From contig NZ_JALDYX010000029.1 in assembly GCF_024267675.1 (NCBI RefSeq), positions 1 to 62,768 of the forward strand: 62,768 bases of DNA, in the 5' to 3' direction. Within the stretch, counting starts at the first letter, position 1, and every line of letters starts with the position of its first letter. A program made the position numbers and the translations under genes. Shown in pieces: positions 8,651 through 17,102 of this stretch. Below the pieces are notes generated by a model, which was not told where the DNA came from, made no database searches, and worked only from the letters and a program-made list of their open reading frames with translations. Source of the stretch: Marinobacterium sedimentorum. GTDB lineage: Bacteria > Pseudomonadota > Gammaproteobacteria > Pseudomonadales > Balneatricaceae.

Positions 8651-8938
8651 ATGTTCTATATCTACTGCCCGCATTGTGGCGAACACCGCGAAGAAGAAGA
8701 GTTTCATGCCAAGGGCCAGGCACACCTGGCCCGGCCGCTGGATCCGGACAATTGCACTGACCACGAGTGGGGCGAGTACCTCTACATGCGCAAGAACCCC
8801 CGTGGTCTGCATCACGAGATCTGGATACACGCTACCGGCTGTCGCAAGTTCTTCAATATGACGCGCGACACCGTCAGCTACGAAATCAAAGAAGTCTACA
8901 AGATCGGGGAGCGGCCTTCTGTGGTCGCCGCCAGCTAA
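8651..8938 (+). CDS. soxD: Sarcosine oxidase delta subunit
   Basis: The 95-residue subunit binds structural zinc in the sarcosine oxidase tetramer. C6 and C9 (IYCPHCG) and H60 and C64 (WIHATGC) fit the known ligand pattern of the family. Start is ATG 8651, 14 bases after the soxB stop, with GGGAG at 8638-8642. Confidence 0.96.
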   Translation: MFYIYCPHCGEHREEEEFHAKGQAHLARPLDPDNCTDHEWGEYLYMRKNPRGLHHEIWIHATGCRKFFNMTRDTVSYEIKEVYKIGERPSVVAAS

Positions 8939-8950
8939 GGAGCGGACATA

Positions 8951-11900
8951 ATGAGCCAGAAAAATCGTCTCGCCTCCGGTGGACGCGTTGACCGTGCCAA
9001 GGCGCTGAATTTCAGCTACAACGGTCGTCAATACCCCGGTTTTGAAGGTGATACCGTCGCCTCGGCCCTGCTGGCCAATGGCGTGGATATCGTCGGACGC
9101 AGCTTTAAATACAGCCGCCCGCGCGGCATCATCGCCGCCGGTGCAGAAGAGCCCAACGCGGTACTGCAGGTCGGATCTACGGAAGCGACCCAGGTGCCGA
9201 ACGTGCGCGCCACCCAGCAGAGCCTGTTCAACGGCCTGGTGTGCAGTGCCACCAATGGCTGGCCCAATGCCGACCTCGACCTTATGGGCTACGTCGGCAA
9301 GGTTGGCGGGCGCATGATGCCGCCGGGCTTCTACTACAAGACCTTCATGTACCCGCAGTCGCTGTGGGAAACCTACGAGAAGTTTATCCGCAAGGCCGCG
9401 GGCCTTGGGCGTTCGTCCACCGAACGTGATCCGGATATGTACGACAAGGTCAACCATCACTGCGATCTGATGATCGTCGGTGCAGGTCCTGCAGGACTTG
9501 CGGCGGCACTGGTTGCAGCGCGCAGCGGTGCCCGCGTGATTCTGGCGGACGAGCAGAGTGAATTTGGCGGCAGCCTGCTGGATACCCGTGAAACCCTCAA
9601 TGGCCGTCCGGCCGCCGAGTGGGTTGCCACTGTGGTTGCAGAGCTGAAACAGCACCCCGAGGTTCTGTTGCTGCCCCGTTCCACCGTGAACGGTTACCAC
9701 GATCACAACTTCCTTACCATCCACGAGCGTTGCACCGATCATCTGGGCGACCAGGCACCGGCGGGCCAGGTGCGTCAGCGCATGCACCGTGTACGAGCCA
9801 ACCAGGTTGTGCTGGCCACCGGCGCCCACGAGCGTCCGCTGGTATTTGGCAACAACGACGTGCCGGGCTGCATGCAGGCCGCGGCGGTATCGACCTATAT
9901 CAACCGCTATGCGGTGGTGCCGGGTAAAGAACTGGTGCTCATGACCACCAACGACCATGCCTATCAGGCGGCGCTGGACTGGCATGATGCCGGCCGCAAG
10001 GTGGTCGCCATTGTCGATACCCGTCAGAACCCCAAGGGCGATCGTATTGACGCGGCCAGGTCCCGTGGCCTGAAAATCATTGCCGGTTCCGGCGTGATCG
10101 AGGTGCAGGGCAGCAAGCGCGTGACTGGCGTTTCCATTGCACCGCTGAATGCGGCTGGCGATGCGCTGGCGGGATCGGTTGAGCGCCTGAGCTGCGATAC
10201 CGTTGCCAGCTCCGGTGGCTGGAGCCCCGTTATTCACCTGTCATGCCATACTGGCAGCCGTCCCGAGTGGCGCGATGATGTGATTGGCTTTGTGCCCGGC
10301 AAAACCGTGCAGAAGCAGCACTGTGCCGGTGGTATCAACGGTACTTACGGCCTCAAGGCGGTGCTGGAAGAGGGCGCCCGTGCCGGCGCTGCTGCCTGTG
10401 AAGCCGCGGGCTTTGGCGATGCCGCCAAGGGCATTTCCCTGCCGCTGGCAGAGAAAGTGCGCGAAGGCAAAGCCATGGCGCTGTTCCATATCCCGCACAC
10501 CAAGCCGACGTCGCGGGCACCGAAACAGTTCGTGGATTACCAGAACGACGTTACTGCGGCCGGTATTGAGCTGGCGACGCGCGAGGGCTTTGAGTCCATC
10601 GAGCACGTCAAGCGTTATACCGCCATGGGCTTTGGTACCGATCAGGGCAAGCTGGGCAACATCAACGGCATGGCGGTTGCTGCCAAGTCGCTGAACCAGA
10701 CCATTCCCCAGACTGGCACCACTATTTTCCGTCCCAACTACACCCCGGTGACCTTTGGTGCCGTGGCGGGGCGTGATTGCGGTGCGCTGTTCGACGTCAA
10801 CCGCTTCAGTGCCATGCACAAGTGGCATGTTGCCAACGGCGCGCTGTTCGAGGACGTGGGTCAGTGGAAGCGTCCCTGGTACTTCCCCCAGGGCGGCGAA
10901 ACCATGCAGCAGGCGCTGGATCGTGAGTGCAAGGCAACCCGCGAAAGTGTGGGTATCCTCGATGCCTCGACGCTTGGCAAAATCGATATCCAGGGCAAGG
11001 ATGCGCGTGAATTCCTGGCCCGCGTCTACACCAACGCCTGGGCAAAACTGCCGGTTGGCAAGTGCCGCTACGGCCTGATGTGCGGTGAAGATGGCATGGT
11101 GTTCGACGACGGCGTAACCTCCTGCCTGGCCGACAACCACTTCCTGATGACCACCACCACCGGCGGCGCGGCGCGCGTACTGGAATGGCTGGAACTCTAT
11201 CATCAGACCGAGTGGCCGGAGCTGGAAGTCTACTTCAGCAGCGTGACCGATCACTGGGCCACCATGACGATTTCCGGTCCCAATGCCCGCAAGCTGCTGA
11301 GCGAGCTGACCGATCTCGATCTGGACCGTGATACCTTCAAGTTCATGGACTGGCGTCAGGGTGATGTGGCCGGCGTGCCGGCGCGGGTATTCCGCATTTC
11401 CTTCACCGGTGAGCTGTCCTATGAAATCAACGTTCAGGCCAACTACGGTCTGCACGTATGGGAAAAGCTGTTCGAGCACGGCGCCAAGTACAACCTGACG
11501 CCCTACGGTACCGAAACCATGCACGTGCTGCGTGCCGAGAAGGGTTTCATCATCGCAGGCCAGGATACCGACGGTTCCGTGACCCCGATCGATCTGGGCA
11601 TGAGCTGGTGTGTTTCCAACACCAAGCCGTTCAGCTACATCGGCAAGCGCGGCATGGCCCGTGAGGACTGTGTCCGTACCGATCGCAAGCATCTGGTGGG
11701 CCTCAAGACCCGGGATCCTAAAGTCGTCATTCCGGAAGGCGCCCAGGCGGTCAATGACCCCAAACAGCCGATCCCCATGACCATGCTGGGTCATGTGACC
11801 TCGAGCTACTACAGCGCCAACCTCGGTCATTCCGTGGCCATGGGCTTTGTGCGCAACGGTCACAACCGCATGGGCGAAACCGTGTTCTATCCGCTGGCCG

Positions 11901-11974
11901 ATGGCCGCGTGATCGAAGCCGAAATCTGCAACCCGGTGTTCCTGGATCCCAAGGGGGAGCGTCAAAATGTCTGA
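8951..11974 (+). CDS. soxA: Sarcosine oxidase alpha subunit
   Basis: The 1007-residue subunit has its usual order: an N-terminal [2Fe-2S]-ferredoxin-like fold (about 20-110), a nucleotide-binding domain with IVGAGPAGLAAA (about 175), and a C-terminal T-protein/aminomethyltransferase-like half (about 600-1000) that transfers the methyl carbon to THF. AAGGAG precedes ATG 8951. The stop overlaps soxG by 8 bases, indicating translational coupling. The long antisense frames across it are codon-bias shadows. Confidence 0.97.
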   Translation: MSQKNRLASGGRVDRAKALNFSYNGRQYPGFEGDTVASALLANGVDIVGRSFKYSRPRGIIAAGAEEPNAVLQVGSTEATQVPNVRATQQSLFNGLVCSATNGWPNADLDLMGYVGKVGGRMMPPGFYYKTFMYPQSLWETYEKFIRKAAGLGRSSTERDPDMYDKVNHHCDLMIVGAGPAGLAAALVAARSGARVILADEQSEFGGSLLDTRETLNGRPAAEWVATVVAELKQHPEVLLLPRSTVNGYHDHNFLTIHERCTDHLGDQAPAGQVRQRMHRVRANQVVLATGAHERPLVFGNNDVPGCMQAAAVSTYINRYAVVPGKELVLMTTNDHAYQAALDWHDAGRKVVAIVDTRQNPKGDRIDAARSRGLKIIAGSGVIEVQGSKRVTGVSIAPLNAAGDALAGSVERLSCDTVASSGGWSPVIHLSCHTGSRPEWRDDVIGFVPGKTVQKQHCAGGINGTYGLKAVLEEGARAGAAACEAAGFGDAAKGISLPLAEKVREGKAMALFHIPHTKPTSRAPKQFVDYQNDVTAAGIELATREGFESIEHVKRYTAMGFGTDQGKLGNINGMAVAAKSLNQTIPQTGTTIFRPNYTPVTFGAVAGRDCGALFDVNRFSAMHKWHVANGALFEDVGQWKRPWYFPQGGETMQQALDRECKATRESVGILDASTLGKIDIQGKDAREFLARVYTNAWAKLPVGKCRYGLMCGEDGMVFDDGVTSCLADNHFLMTTTTGGAARVLEWLELYHQTEWPELEVYFSSVTDHWATMTISGPNARKLLSELTDLDLDRDTFKFMDWRQGDVAGVPARVFRISFTGELSYEINVQANYGLHVWEKLFEHGAKYNLTPYGTETMHVLRAEKGFIIAGQDTDGSVTPIDLGMSWCVSNTKPFSYIGKRGMAREDCVRTDRKHLVGLKTRDPKVVIPEGAQAVNDPKQPIPMTMLGHVTSSYYSANLGHSVAMGFVRNGHNRMGETVFYPLADGRVIEAEICNPVFLDPKGERQNV

Positions 11975-12650
11975 CATCATTGCACCAACCAAACAGGCCG
12001 CAGTTGAGGCGGCCTCCGTCGAAACTGTTGCCCTGATGGATCAGCTGGCCGGCACCGACATCCGTGCCGAGTCGCCGCTGTATCACGCGGACCTCGCCAC
12101 TGTGGCAAAACAGGGCCCCAAGGCCGGTGGCGTCACGCTGCAGGAACACAAGTTGCTGGGTCACCTGGTGATCCGCGGCAGCCAGGACAATGCAGGCTTT
12201 CTGGCCGGCGCCAGGGCCGTGCTGGGGTTTGATCTGCCGACGCAGCCGCTTACGGCAGCTGAGGACGGCACTCTGTCGGTGCGCTGGATCGCGCCCGACG
12301 AGTGGCTGGTGATTCTGCCCGGCAGGGAAGCCTTCGAGCTTGAAAACCGCCTGCGTGAGGCCATGAGCGGCCATGTCGCCATCGTCAATGTCAGTGGTGG
12401 CCAGACCGTACTGGAACTGTCCGGCCCCAATGCGCGCGCGGTGCTGAAGAAGTCCACGCCCTATGACGTACATGACCGTAACTTCCCGGTGGGCAAGGTC
12501 GTCACCACCGTTTTTGCCAAGAGCCAGGCTGTGATCCGTCGCACCGGTGAACAGAACTGGGAACTGGTGATTCGACGTAGTTTTGCTGATTATCTGTGGC
12601 TCTGGCTGCAGGATGCCTCTGCGGAGTTTGGACTGGTTATCAAGGACTGA
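11967..12650 (+). CDS. soxG: Sarcosine oxidase gamma subunit
   Basis: The 227-residue protein belongs to the SoxG family, related to T-protein folds and needed for assembly of the tetramer. It starts inside the end of soxA. The C-terminus reads DYLWLWLQDASAEFGLVIKD. This same ending recurs in degenerate form 29 bases after its stop, which points to past replacement or duplication of the gene. Confidence 0.93.
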   Translation: MSDIIAPTKQAAVEAASVETVALMDQLAGTDIRAESPLYHADLATVAKQGPKAGGVTLQEHKLLGHLVIRGSQDNAGFLAGARAVLGFDLPTQPLTAAEDGTLSVRWIAPDEWLVILPGREAFELENRLREAMSGHVAIVNVSGGQTVLELSGPNARAVLKKSTPYDVHDRNFPVGKVVTTVFAKSQAVIRRTGEQNWELVIRRSFADYLWLWLQDASAEFGLVIKD

Positions 12651-12678
12651 GCGAAACGGTTGCGGCTGCTGCGGTCGA

Positions 12679-12772
12679 GCGATTCGTCGCAGCTTCGCAC
12701 TCTTTCCAGGTTGGCCTCTGGCTCTGGCTGCAGGACGCCAGGCCTGAGTTCAGTCTGCTGGTAAAGGACTGA
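12679..12772 (+). pseudogene. Degenerate second copy of the soxG 3' end
   Basis: Bases 12679-12699 encode (A)IRRSFA, matching soxG VIRRSFA. After a 16-base insertion-like segment and a frame change, 12716-12772 encodes LWLWLQDARPEFSLLVKD followed by TGA, closely matching the intact soxG end at 12594-12650. The differences are mostly in third codon positions, so this copy diverged while under selection and later decayed. It is best read as the tail of a divergent soxG left behind after replacement. Confidence 0.8.
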
Positions 12773-12779
12773 GTAGCAA

Positions 12780-12807
12780 GGGGAAAGGGGAAAGGGGAAA
12801 GGGGAAA
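12780..12807. repeat. GGGGAAA tandem repeat (four units)
   Basis: Four exact 7-bp units GGGGAAA lie between the soxG remnant and purU. It is a simple-sequence tract that could slip in copy number. Confidence 0.9.
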
Positions 12808-12908
12808 GGCTCAAGGTGGCGAGTTCTCGCCAGGAGTCTGATACGCCGAGGTTGAAACCGCAGGCCGGGCGCATTGGTTGTTCGGGCTGCGGCTAACGAG
12901 GACTTGAG

Positions 12909-13775
12909 ATGACAGCAAAATTGAAACCCTGGATTTTCACGGCACAGTGTCCGAGCCGTTTGGGTACCGTGGATGTGGTGACCCGGTTCATGGCCGAAAC
13001 CCGCAACTATGTGCTGGAAATGCAGTCTTTTGATGACCGCGAACTGGATCGTTTCTGCATCCGGGTCGAATTCCGCCCCGAGGATGACAACTTCAGCGAA
13101 GCGGCCTTCAATGTGGCCTTTGCCGAGCGAGCCGCCGGCTTTGACATGGAATGGCAGTTGCGAACGCCGGAACACAAGCCGCGGGTGGCGATTCTGGTGT
13201 CCAAGTACGACCATTGCCTCAATGATCTGCTGTACCGTTTTCGTACCGGTCAGCTGAACATCGAAATCCCGGTGATTATCTCCAATCACCCGGATCTGGA
13301 ACCACTGGCCCAGTGGCACGGCATTCCCTACCACCACCTGCCCATTACGCCGGATACCAAGGCGGAGCAGGAAGCTCAGGTCTGGCAGCTGATTCAGCAA
13401 TACGATACTGAACTTGTGGTTCTGGCGCGCTACATGCAGGTGCTGTCACCGGATCTGTGCCGCAAACTGGATGGCTGGGCCATCAACATTCACCACTCGC
13501 TGCTGCCGGGCTTCAAGGGTGCCAAGCCCTATCATCAGGCCTGGGCCAAGGGCGTCAAGCTGGTGGGTGCCACGGCACATTATGTCAACAATGATCTGGA
13601 TGAAGGGCCCATCATTACCCAGGGCATTCAGCCGGTGGATCATGCGCAGTATCCGGAAGATCTGGTGGAAAAGGGGCAGGACATCGAGCGTGTAACGCTG
13701 TCCAGGGCCATCCGCTATCACATTGAAAAACGTGTCTTTGTGCTGGGTCAGCGCACCGCGGTCTTTTCCGACTAA
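12909..13775 (+). CDS. purU: Formyltetrahydrofolate deformylase
   Basis: The 288-residue protein has an N-terminal ACT-like regulatory domain (about 1-85) and a C-terminal formyltransferase-fold hydrolase domain. The active-site motif INIHHSLLPGFKGAKPYHQA and the Asp in NNDLDEGPII are present. It hydrolyses 10-formyl-THF to THF and formate, which would regenerate the THF consumed by sarcosine oxidase. GAGGA precedes the ATG. Placement at the end of the glyA-sox operon supports this role. Confidence 0.96.
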   Translation: MTAKLKPWIFTAQCPSRLGTVDVVTRFMAETRNYVLEMQSFDDRELDRFCIRVEFRPEDDNFSEAAFNVAFAERAAGFDMEWQLRTPEHKPRVAILVSKYDHCLNDLLYRFRTGQLNIEIPVIISNHPDLEPLAQWHGIPYHHLPITPDTKAEQEAQVWQLIQQYDTELVVLARYMQVLSPDLCRKLDGWAINIHHSLLPGFKGAKPYHQAWAKGVKLVGATAHYVNNDLDEGPIITQGIQPVDHAQYPEDLVEKGQDIERVTLSRAIRYHIEKRVFVLGQRTAVFSD

Positions 13776-13920
13776 GGGCGCTCCCGGCATCTGATACAAC
13801 ACTCACCCTGGGCCTGGCAACCGCTCTTAGAGCTCCCCCCAAAACGCCAGGTTCGGGGCCCTTGCCTGTATCGTCGTCCGGTTGCGGCGGCGTTCTATGT
13901 TGTCACAGACCTTGTTTCCT

Positions 13921-13941
13921 CGCCCTGCATGCAGGGCGTTT
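13921..13941 (+). terminator. Probable terminator after purU
   Basis: CGCCCTGCATGCAGGGCG at 13921-13938 is a perfect palindrome giving a 7-bp stem with loop CATG, followed by TTTGG. The T-tract is short, so termination strength is uncertain. Confidence 0.55.
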
Positions 13942-13980
13942 GGCGTGTTAAAAGACCCTGTTGCAATGCTTAATACGACT

Positions 13981-13999
13981 GACTATGATAGTCATTCTT
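13981..13999 (+). promoter_or_regulatory. Fur box upstream of iron uptake genes
   Basis: GACTATGATAGTCATTCTT matches 14 of 19 positions of the classical Fur box and keeps its central TGAT-A-TCATT symmetry. It lies 25 bases before the cupredoxin start, consistent with iron repression of the two genes that follow. Confidence 0.8.
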
Positions 14000-14023
14000 A
14001 TTTGGAGAGCTAGGAGTCCACCG

Positions 14024-14344
14024 ATGAAACAGATCTTGTTGGCGCTACTGATCGGCGCAAGCCTGCCAGCCTTTGCTGAAATGCCGGTTTTCCAGATTAC
14101 GATCAAGGACCATCTTTTTCAGCCGGCCCAAACCATGATTCCGGCGGGTCAGCAGGTCAAGCTGGTGGTGGATAATCAGGATGACACGCCCGAAGAGTTC
14201 GAGGGTGACGATTTCGATGTCGAGAAAATCATTCCAGGTCACAGTCAGGCGGAAATTCTGGTTGGGCCTTTCGAGGCCGGTGAGTATAAATTCGTGGGTG
14301 AATTCCACGAAGATACTGCCAAAGGCGCACTGATCGTCCAATAA
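14024..14344 (+). CDS. Periplasmic cupredoxin-like protein of iron uptake
   Basis: The 106-residue precursor has a clear signal peptide (MKQILLALLIGASLPAFA, cleavage before EMP) and a single cupredoxin-like domain with an acidic DDTPEEFEGDDFDVEK segment. Such proteins accompany FTR1 permeases and resemble the cupredoxin domain of EfeO; they probably bind or oxidise ferrous iron in the periplasm. TAGGAG precedes ATG 14024. The next gene follows after 13 bases. Confidence 0.85.
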   Translation: MKQILLALLIGASLPAFAEMPVFQITIKDHLFQPAQTMIPAGQQVKLVVDNQDDTPEEFEGDDFDVEKIIPGHSQAEILVGPFEAGEYKFVGEFHEDTAKGALIVQ

Positions 14345-14357
14345 GGGAGGTTGCCCC

Positions 14358-15188
14358 ATGCTGAGTTCTGCCGTCATTGTTTTTCGCGAAGTGCTTGAAG
14401 CTGCCCTGATCGTGACCATCCTGATGGCTGCCACGCGCGGCTTGCGCGGTCGTACCCAGTGGATCGGCGGAGGCTTGGTGGTGGGGCTGTCGGGTGCTTT
14501 TGTTGTGGCCCTGTTCGCAGGCAGCATCAACAGTGCCTTCAAGGGAGTGGGGCAGGAACTGCTGAATGCAGGCATTCTGCTGACCGCCGTGAGCATGCTG
14601 GCCTGGCACAATATCTGGATGTCGCGCCACGCCCGTGCGCTGGTGGCCCAGCTGAAACAGGTGGGCGCGAGGATCACTGAAGGCTCCTTGCCCCTCTACG
14701 TGCTGGCGGTCACCGCAGGTCTGGCGGTGTTGCGCGAAGGGTCCGAAGTCGTGCTGTTCATGTACGGGGTGGCGGCCAGCGGCAGCTCGGCTTCGATGAT
14801 GCTCAGCGGTGGAGCCCTGGGCGTGGTTGTCGGTATCGCGGCCGGCGCTCTGCTGTACTTTGGCCTGTTGCGCATCCCGACGCAGTGGCTGTTCCGCGTG
14901 ACGGGCTGGCTGATTCTGCTGCTGGCCGCAGGCCTGGCAGCGTCGGCGGCGGGTTATCTGAGCCAGGCCGGCATTCTGCCGAGCCAGGCTCCGCTGTGGA
15001 ACAGTAGCGCCCTGCTTTCCGAGAAGTCCATCCTCGGCCAGTTGCTGCATGTTCTGGTGGGTTATCAGGCAAGACCCACGGCCATACAGCTGGGCTTCTA
15101 TCTGGTGACGCTGCTATTGATCGCTGGCGCAATGAAGTGGGTGGGCAATGCTCAGCCCCGCGTCCGTGCCAAGGCTTCTGGCGCCTGA
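14358..15188 (+). CDS. FTR1-family high-affinity iron permease
   Basis: The 276-residue inner-membrane protein has about seven hydrophobic helices. Both REXXE iron-binding motifs are present: REVLE at residues 10-14 and REGSE at 126-130. AAGGAGG precedes the ATG. With the upstream Fur box and cupredoxin it forms a compact two-gene uptake system; no EfeB-like peroxidase is present. Confidence 0.93.
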   Translation: MLSSAVIVFREVLEAALIVTILMAATRGLRGRTQWIGGGLVVGLSGAFVVALFAGSINSAFKGVGQELLNAGILLTAVSMLAWHNIWMSRHARALVAQLKQVGARITEGSLPLYVLAVTAGLAVLREGSEVVLFMYGVAASGSSASMMLSGGALGVVVGIAAGALLYFGLLRIPTQWLFRVTGWLILLLAAGLAASAAGYLSQAGILPSQAPLWNSSALLSEKSILGQLLHVLVGYQARPTAIQLGFYLVTLLLIAGAMKWVGNAQPRVRAKASGA

Positions 15189-15200
15189 GCCTCAGGCGCC
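15180..15200. terminator. GC-rich hairpin overlapping the FTR1 stop
   Basis: GGCGCCTGAG and CTCAGGCGCC flank a single C, giving an 8-bp stem with a 5-base loop that includes the TGA stop. There is no T-run. It may separate the two convergent genes here. Confidence 0.45.
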
Positions 15201-15268
15201 TGAGAGATCAGGGGCAGTCGGAGCGCAAATCCGGCGCCCCTTTAGCAACCCTGCTGTTCAAAATCCCT

Positions 15269-16123
15269 CTAATTACCGTTCAGGGCCCGCCACTCACGGG
15301 CCTGTTCCTGCACCTCTGAAATCTCATCCAGATTCAGCTTGTCGGTCACCAGTTCCAGCGCCTCGCTGCCGGCACCGTTGGCCTTGGCGATGCTGAACCA
15401 GAAGTAGGCTTTCTGATAATCCCGGGTTACGCCCTGGCCGTTGAAGTACAGCAGCCCCAGATTGGTCTGGGCGCTGGCGAAATTCTGCCTGGCCGCTATG
15501 GCATACCAGGTGTGGGCCTGTTCGTAATCCTGTGCAACCCCCTGGCCTTTTTCGTACATCACCCCCAGGTTGAACTGGGCATTGATATGCCCGAGCTCGG
15601 CGGCCTTGCGATACCATTTGGCGGCGGCGCTGTAGTCCCTCGGGATTCCCCGACCGGCGTAGTATTTTCCGCCCAGGTGATACTGGGCGTACATATGCCC
15701 CTGCTCGGCGGCGCGATTATACCACTGGGTGGCGATGTCATGATTCTGCGGCACGCCATCACCGCGTTCATAGAAACCGGCCAGCAGGAACTGGGCCCGG
15801 CTGTTGCCTTTTTCCGCCACAGGCGTAAACCATCGCGCAGCCTGGGCTGGATCCCTGGGTACGCCCAGGCCGTCGGCATACATCAGCGCAAGATTGTACT
15901 GGGCGGTGGTGTCTCCCTGCTCGGCCAGCGGCGTGAATTCCTGAATGGCTATGGCATAGTCACCGGCTTCGTAGGCATTGAATCCGGTCATGAAGTCGGC
16001 GGCGAAGCTGCCCTGTGCCAGCAAAAGGCTGGCGCCAAGCGTCAAGGCCGTCAGACGGGGCCTGGACGCGGTACGAAGGCCGCGCAGGCTGCGCTTTGCC
16101 GGTGATACAGGCCGGTATGGCAT
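15269..16123 (-). CDS. Sel1-like (SLR/TPR) repeat protein, secreted
   Basis: The protein has about 284 residues with an N-terminal signal-like segment (TALTLGASLLLAQGSFA) followed by five to six 36-residue Sel1 repeats of the type A.YNLG.MY..G.GV..D...A..WY. Sel1 proteins act as protein-interaction scaffolds, often periplasmic. ATG 16123 has AAGGA nine bases upstream; a TTG two codons earlier is less likely. Partner proteins are not evident from the neighbourhood. Confidence 0.85.
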   Translation of the reverse strand: MPYRPVSPAKRSLRGLRTASRPRLTALTLGASLLLAQGSFAADFMTGFNAYEAGDYAIAIQEFTPLAEQGDTTAQYNLALMYADGLGVPRDPAQAARWFTPVAEKGNSRAQFLLAGFYERGDGVPQNHDIATQWYNRAAEQGHMYAQYHLGGKYYAGRGIPRDYSAAAKWYRKAAELGHINAQFNLGVMYEKGQGVAQDYEQAHTWYAIAARQNFASAQTNLGLLYFNGQGVTRDYQKAYFWFSIAKANGAGSEALELVTDKLNLDEISEVQEQAREWRALNGN

Positions 16124-16236
16124 GGTCAAGGTTCCTTATCGCAAGATTGGCGGACAGCTTTTTAGAGTCTTTTTAAAAATACCAAAACAGCGCGGGCCTG
16201 AACATCACCGGATTGCGCAGTCAGCGAATGATGCGG

Positions 16237-16377
16237 TCAGTTTCCCCCGAACTTGGAGGTTTGGCCGCACAGGCGTGCCTGGCTCGGTGACTGGCCGACA
16301 TAGGCGCGGTAGCAGTGGCTGAATTGGCTGGTGCTGACAAAGCCGTAGGCCAGGGTGATGGCGGCAATGGCTTGCAT
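16237..16377 (-). pseudogene. C-terminal remnant of an AraC-family regulator
   Basis: The minus strand encodes about 46 residues including AITLAYGFVSTSQFSHCYRAYVGQSPSQARL, the second helix-turn-helix of an AraC-type DNA-binding domain. It is strikingly like AITVACGFVSTTHFSHCYRDYFGQSPSQAR of the intact regulator encoded at 19058-20098. The rest of the gene is missing; the trpG stop lies about 55 bases upstream. Most likely this is the leftover of a deleted paralogue. Confidence 0.8.
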
Positions 16378-16430
16378 GGGCCCGGCCCCCGAGCCCGCAG
16401 GCGGATATCAAGCCGCCGCGGGCGCTGGAA

Positions 16431-17102
16431 TCAGGTGTGTTCTGGTGTGAAGAGGAAGTTGGCGATCAGCTCCTTGCCGCCTTCAGTGGCGAAGGACTCA
16501 GGGTGGAACTGGATGCCCTGGATCGGGTATTCCCGGTGGCGCACCCCCATGATCTCGAAATCGCCACCGGCGTGGATGCGGGCATGATCGGCAAAGGCGC
16601 TCGCGGGCAGGTTGCCCACCGCGGCGGTTACTTCGAGGCAGTCGGGCAGGCTCTCCGGCTCGGCGATCAGCGAGTGATAGCGCATCACCTCCAGGCCGTC
16701 GGGCGTGTTTTGGAACACCCCTTCACCGTTATGGGTTACCGGGCTGATCTTGCCGTGCATCGGCAGCCGGGCCTTGATCACGCGCCCGCCGAACACGTGG
16801 ACTATGCCCTGCATGCCGAGGCAGACGCCCAGCAGCGCTGTGGTGGGACCCAGTTCGCGGATCACGGAGGCACAGATGCCGAAATAGCTGTCGTCGTCGG
16901 GCGACCCCGGTCCCGGGGATATGATGATCCGGTCCGGAGCGGCTGCGCGGATCTGCTCCAGCGTCACCTCGTCGTTGCGCTTGACGACGAGGCTGAAGTC
17001 GCCGACTTCGCCCCTGAGCCGTGCGCTGGTCAGGATTTCGCCGATGAACTGGTAGAGGTTGTAGGTAAAGGAGTCGTAGTTGTCGATGATCCAGACCTTC
17101 AT
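16431..17102 (-). CDS. trpG: Anthranilate synthase component II (glutamine amidotransferase)
   Basis: The 223-residue class I amidotransferase has the catalytic Cys94 in LLGVCLGMQG and the His-Glu pair in QFHPESFATEGG. It supplies ammonia from glutamine to TrpE for anthranilate synthesis. ATG overlaps the trpE stop by 4 bases (ATGA), indicating coupling. A role with PabB in folate synthesis is possible for this family, but the trpE neighbour favours tryptophan. Confidence 0.92.
   Translation of the reverse strand: MKVWIIDNYDSFTYNLYQFIGEILTSARLRGEVGDFSLVVKRNDEVTLEQIRAAAPDRIIISPGPGSPDDDSYFGICASVIRELGPTTALLGVCLGMQGIVHVFGGRVIKARLPMHGKISPVTHNGEGVFQNTPDGLEVMRYHSLIAEPESLPDCLEVTAAVGNLPASAFADHARIHAGGDFEIMGVRHREYPIQGIQFHPESFATEGGKELIANFLFTPEHT

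Noticed and set aside
10241..11992. 583-codon minus-strand frame opposite soxA
   Set aside because: Shadow of soxA; the sense protein matches sarcosine oxidase alpha along its length.
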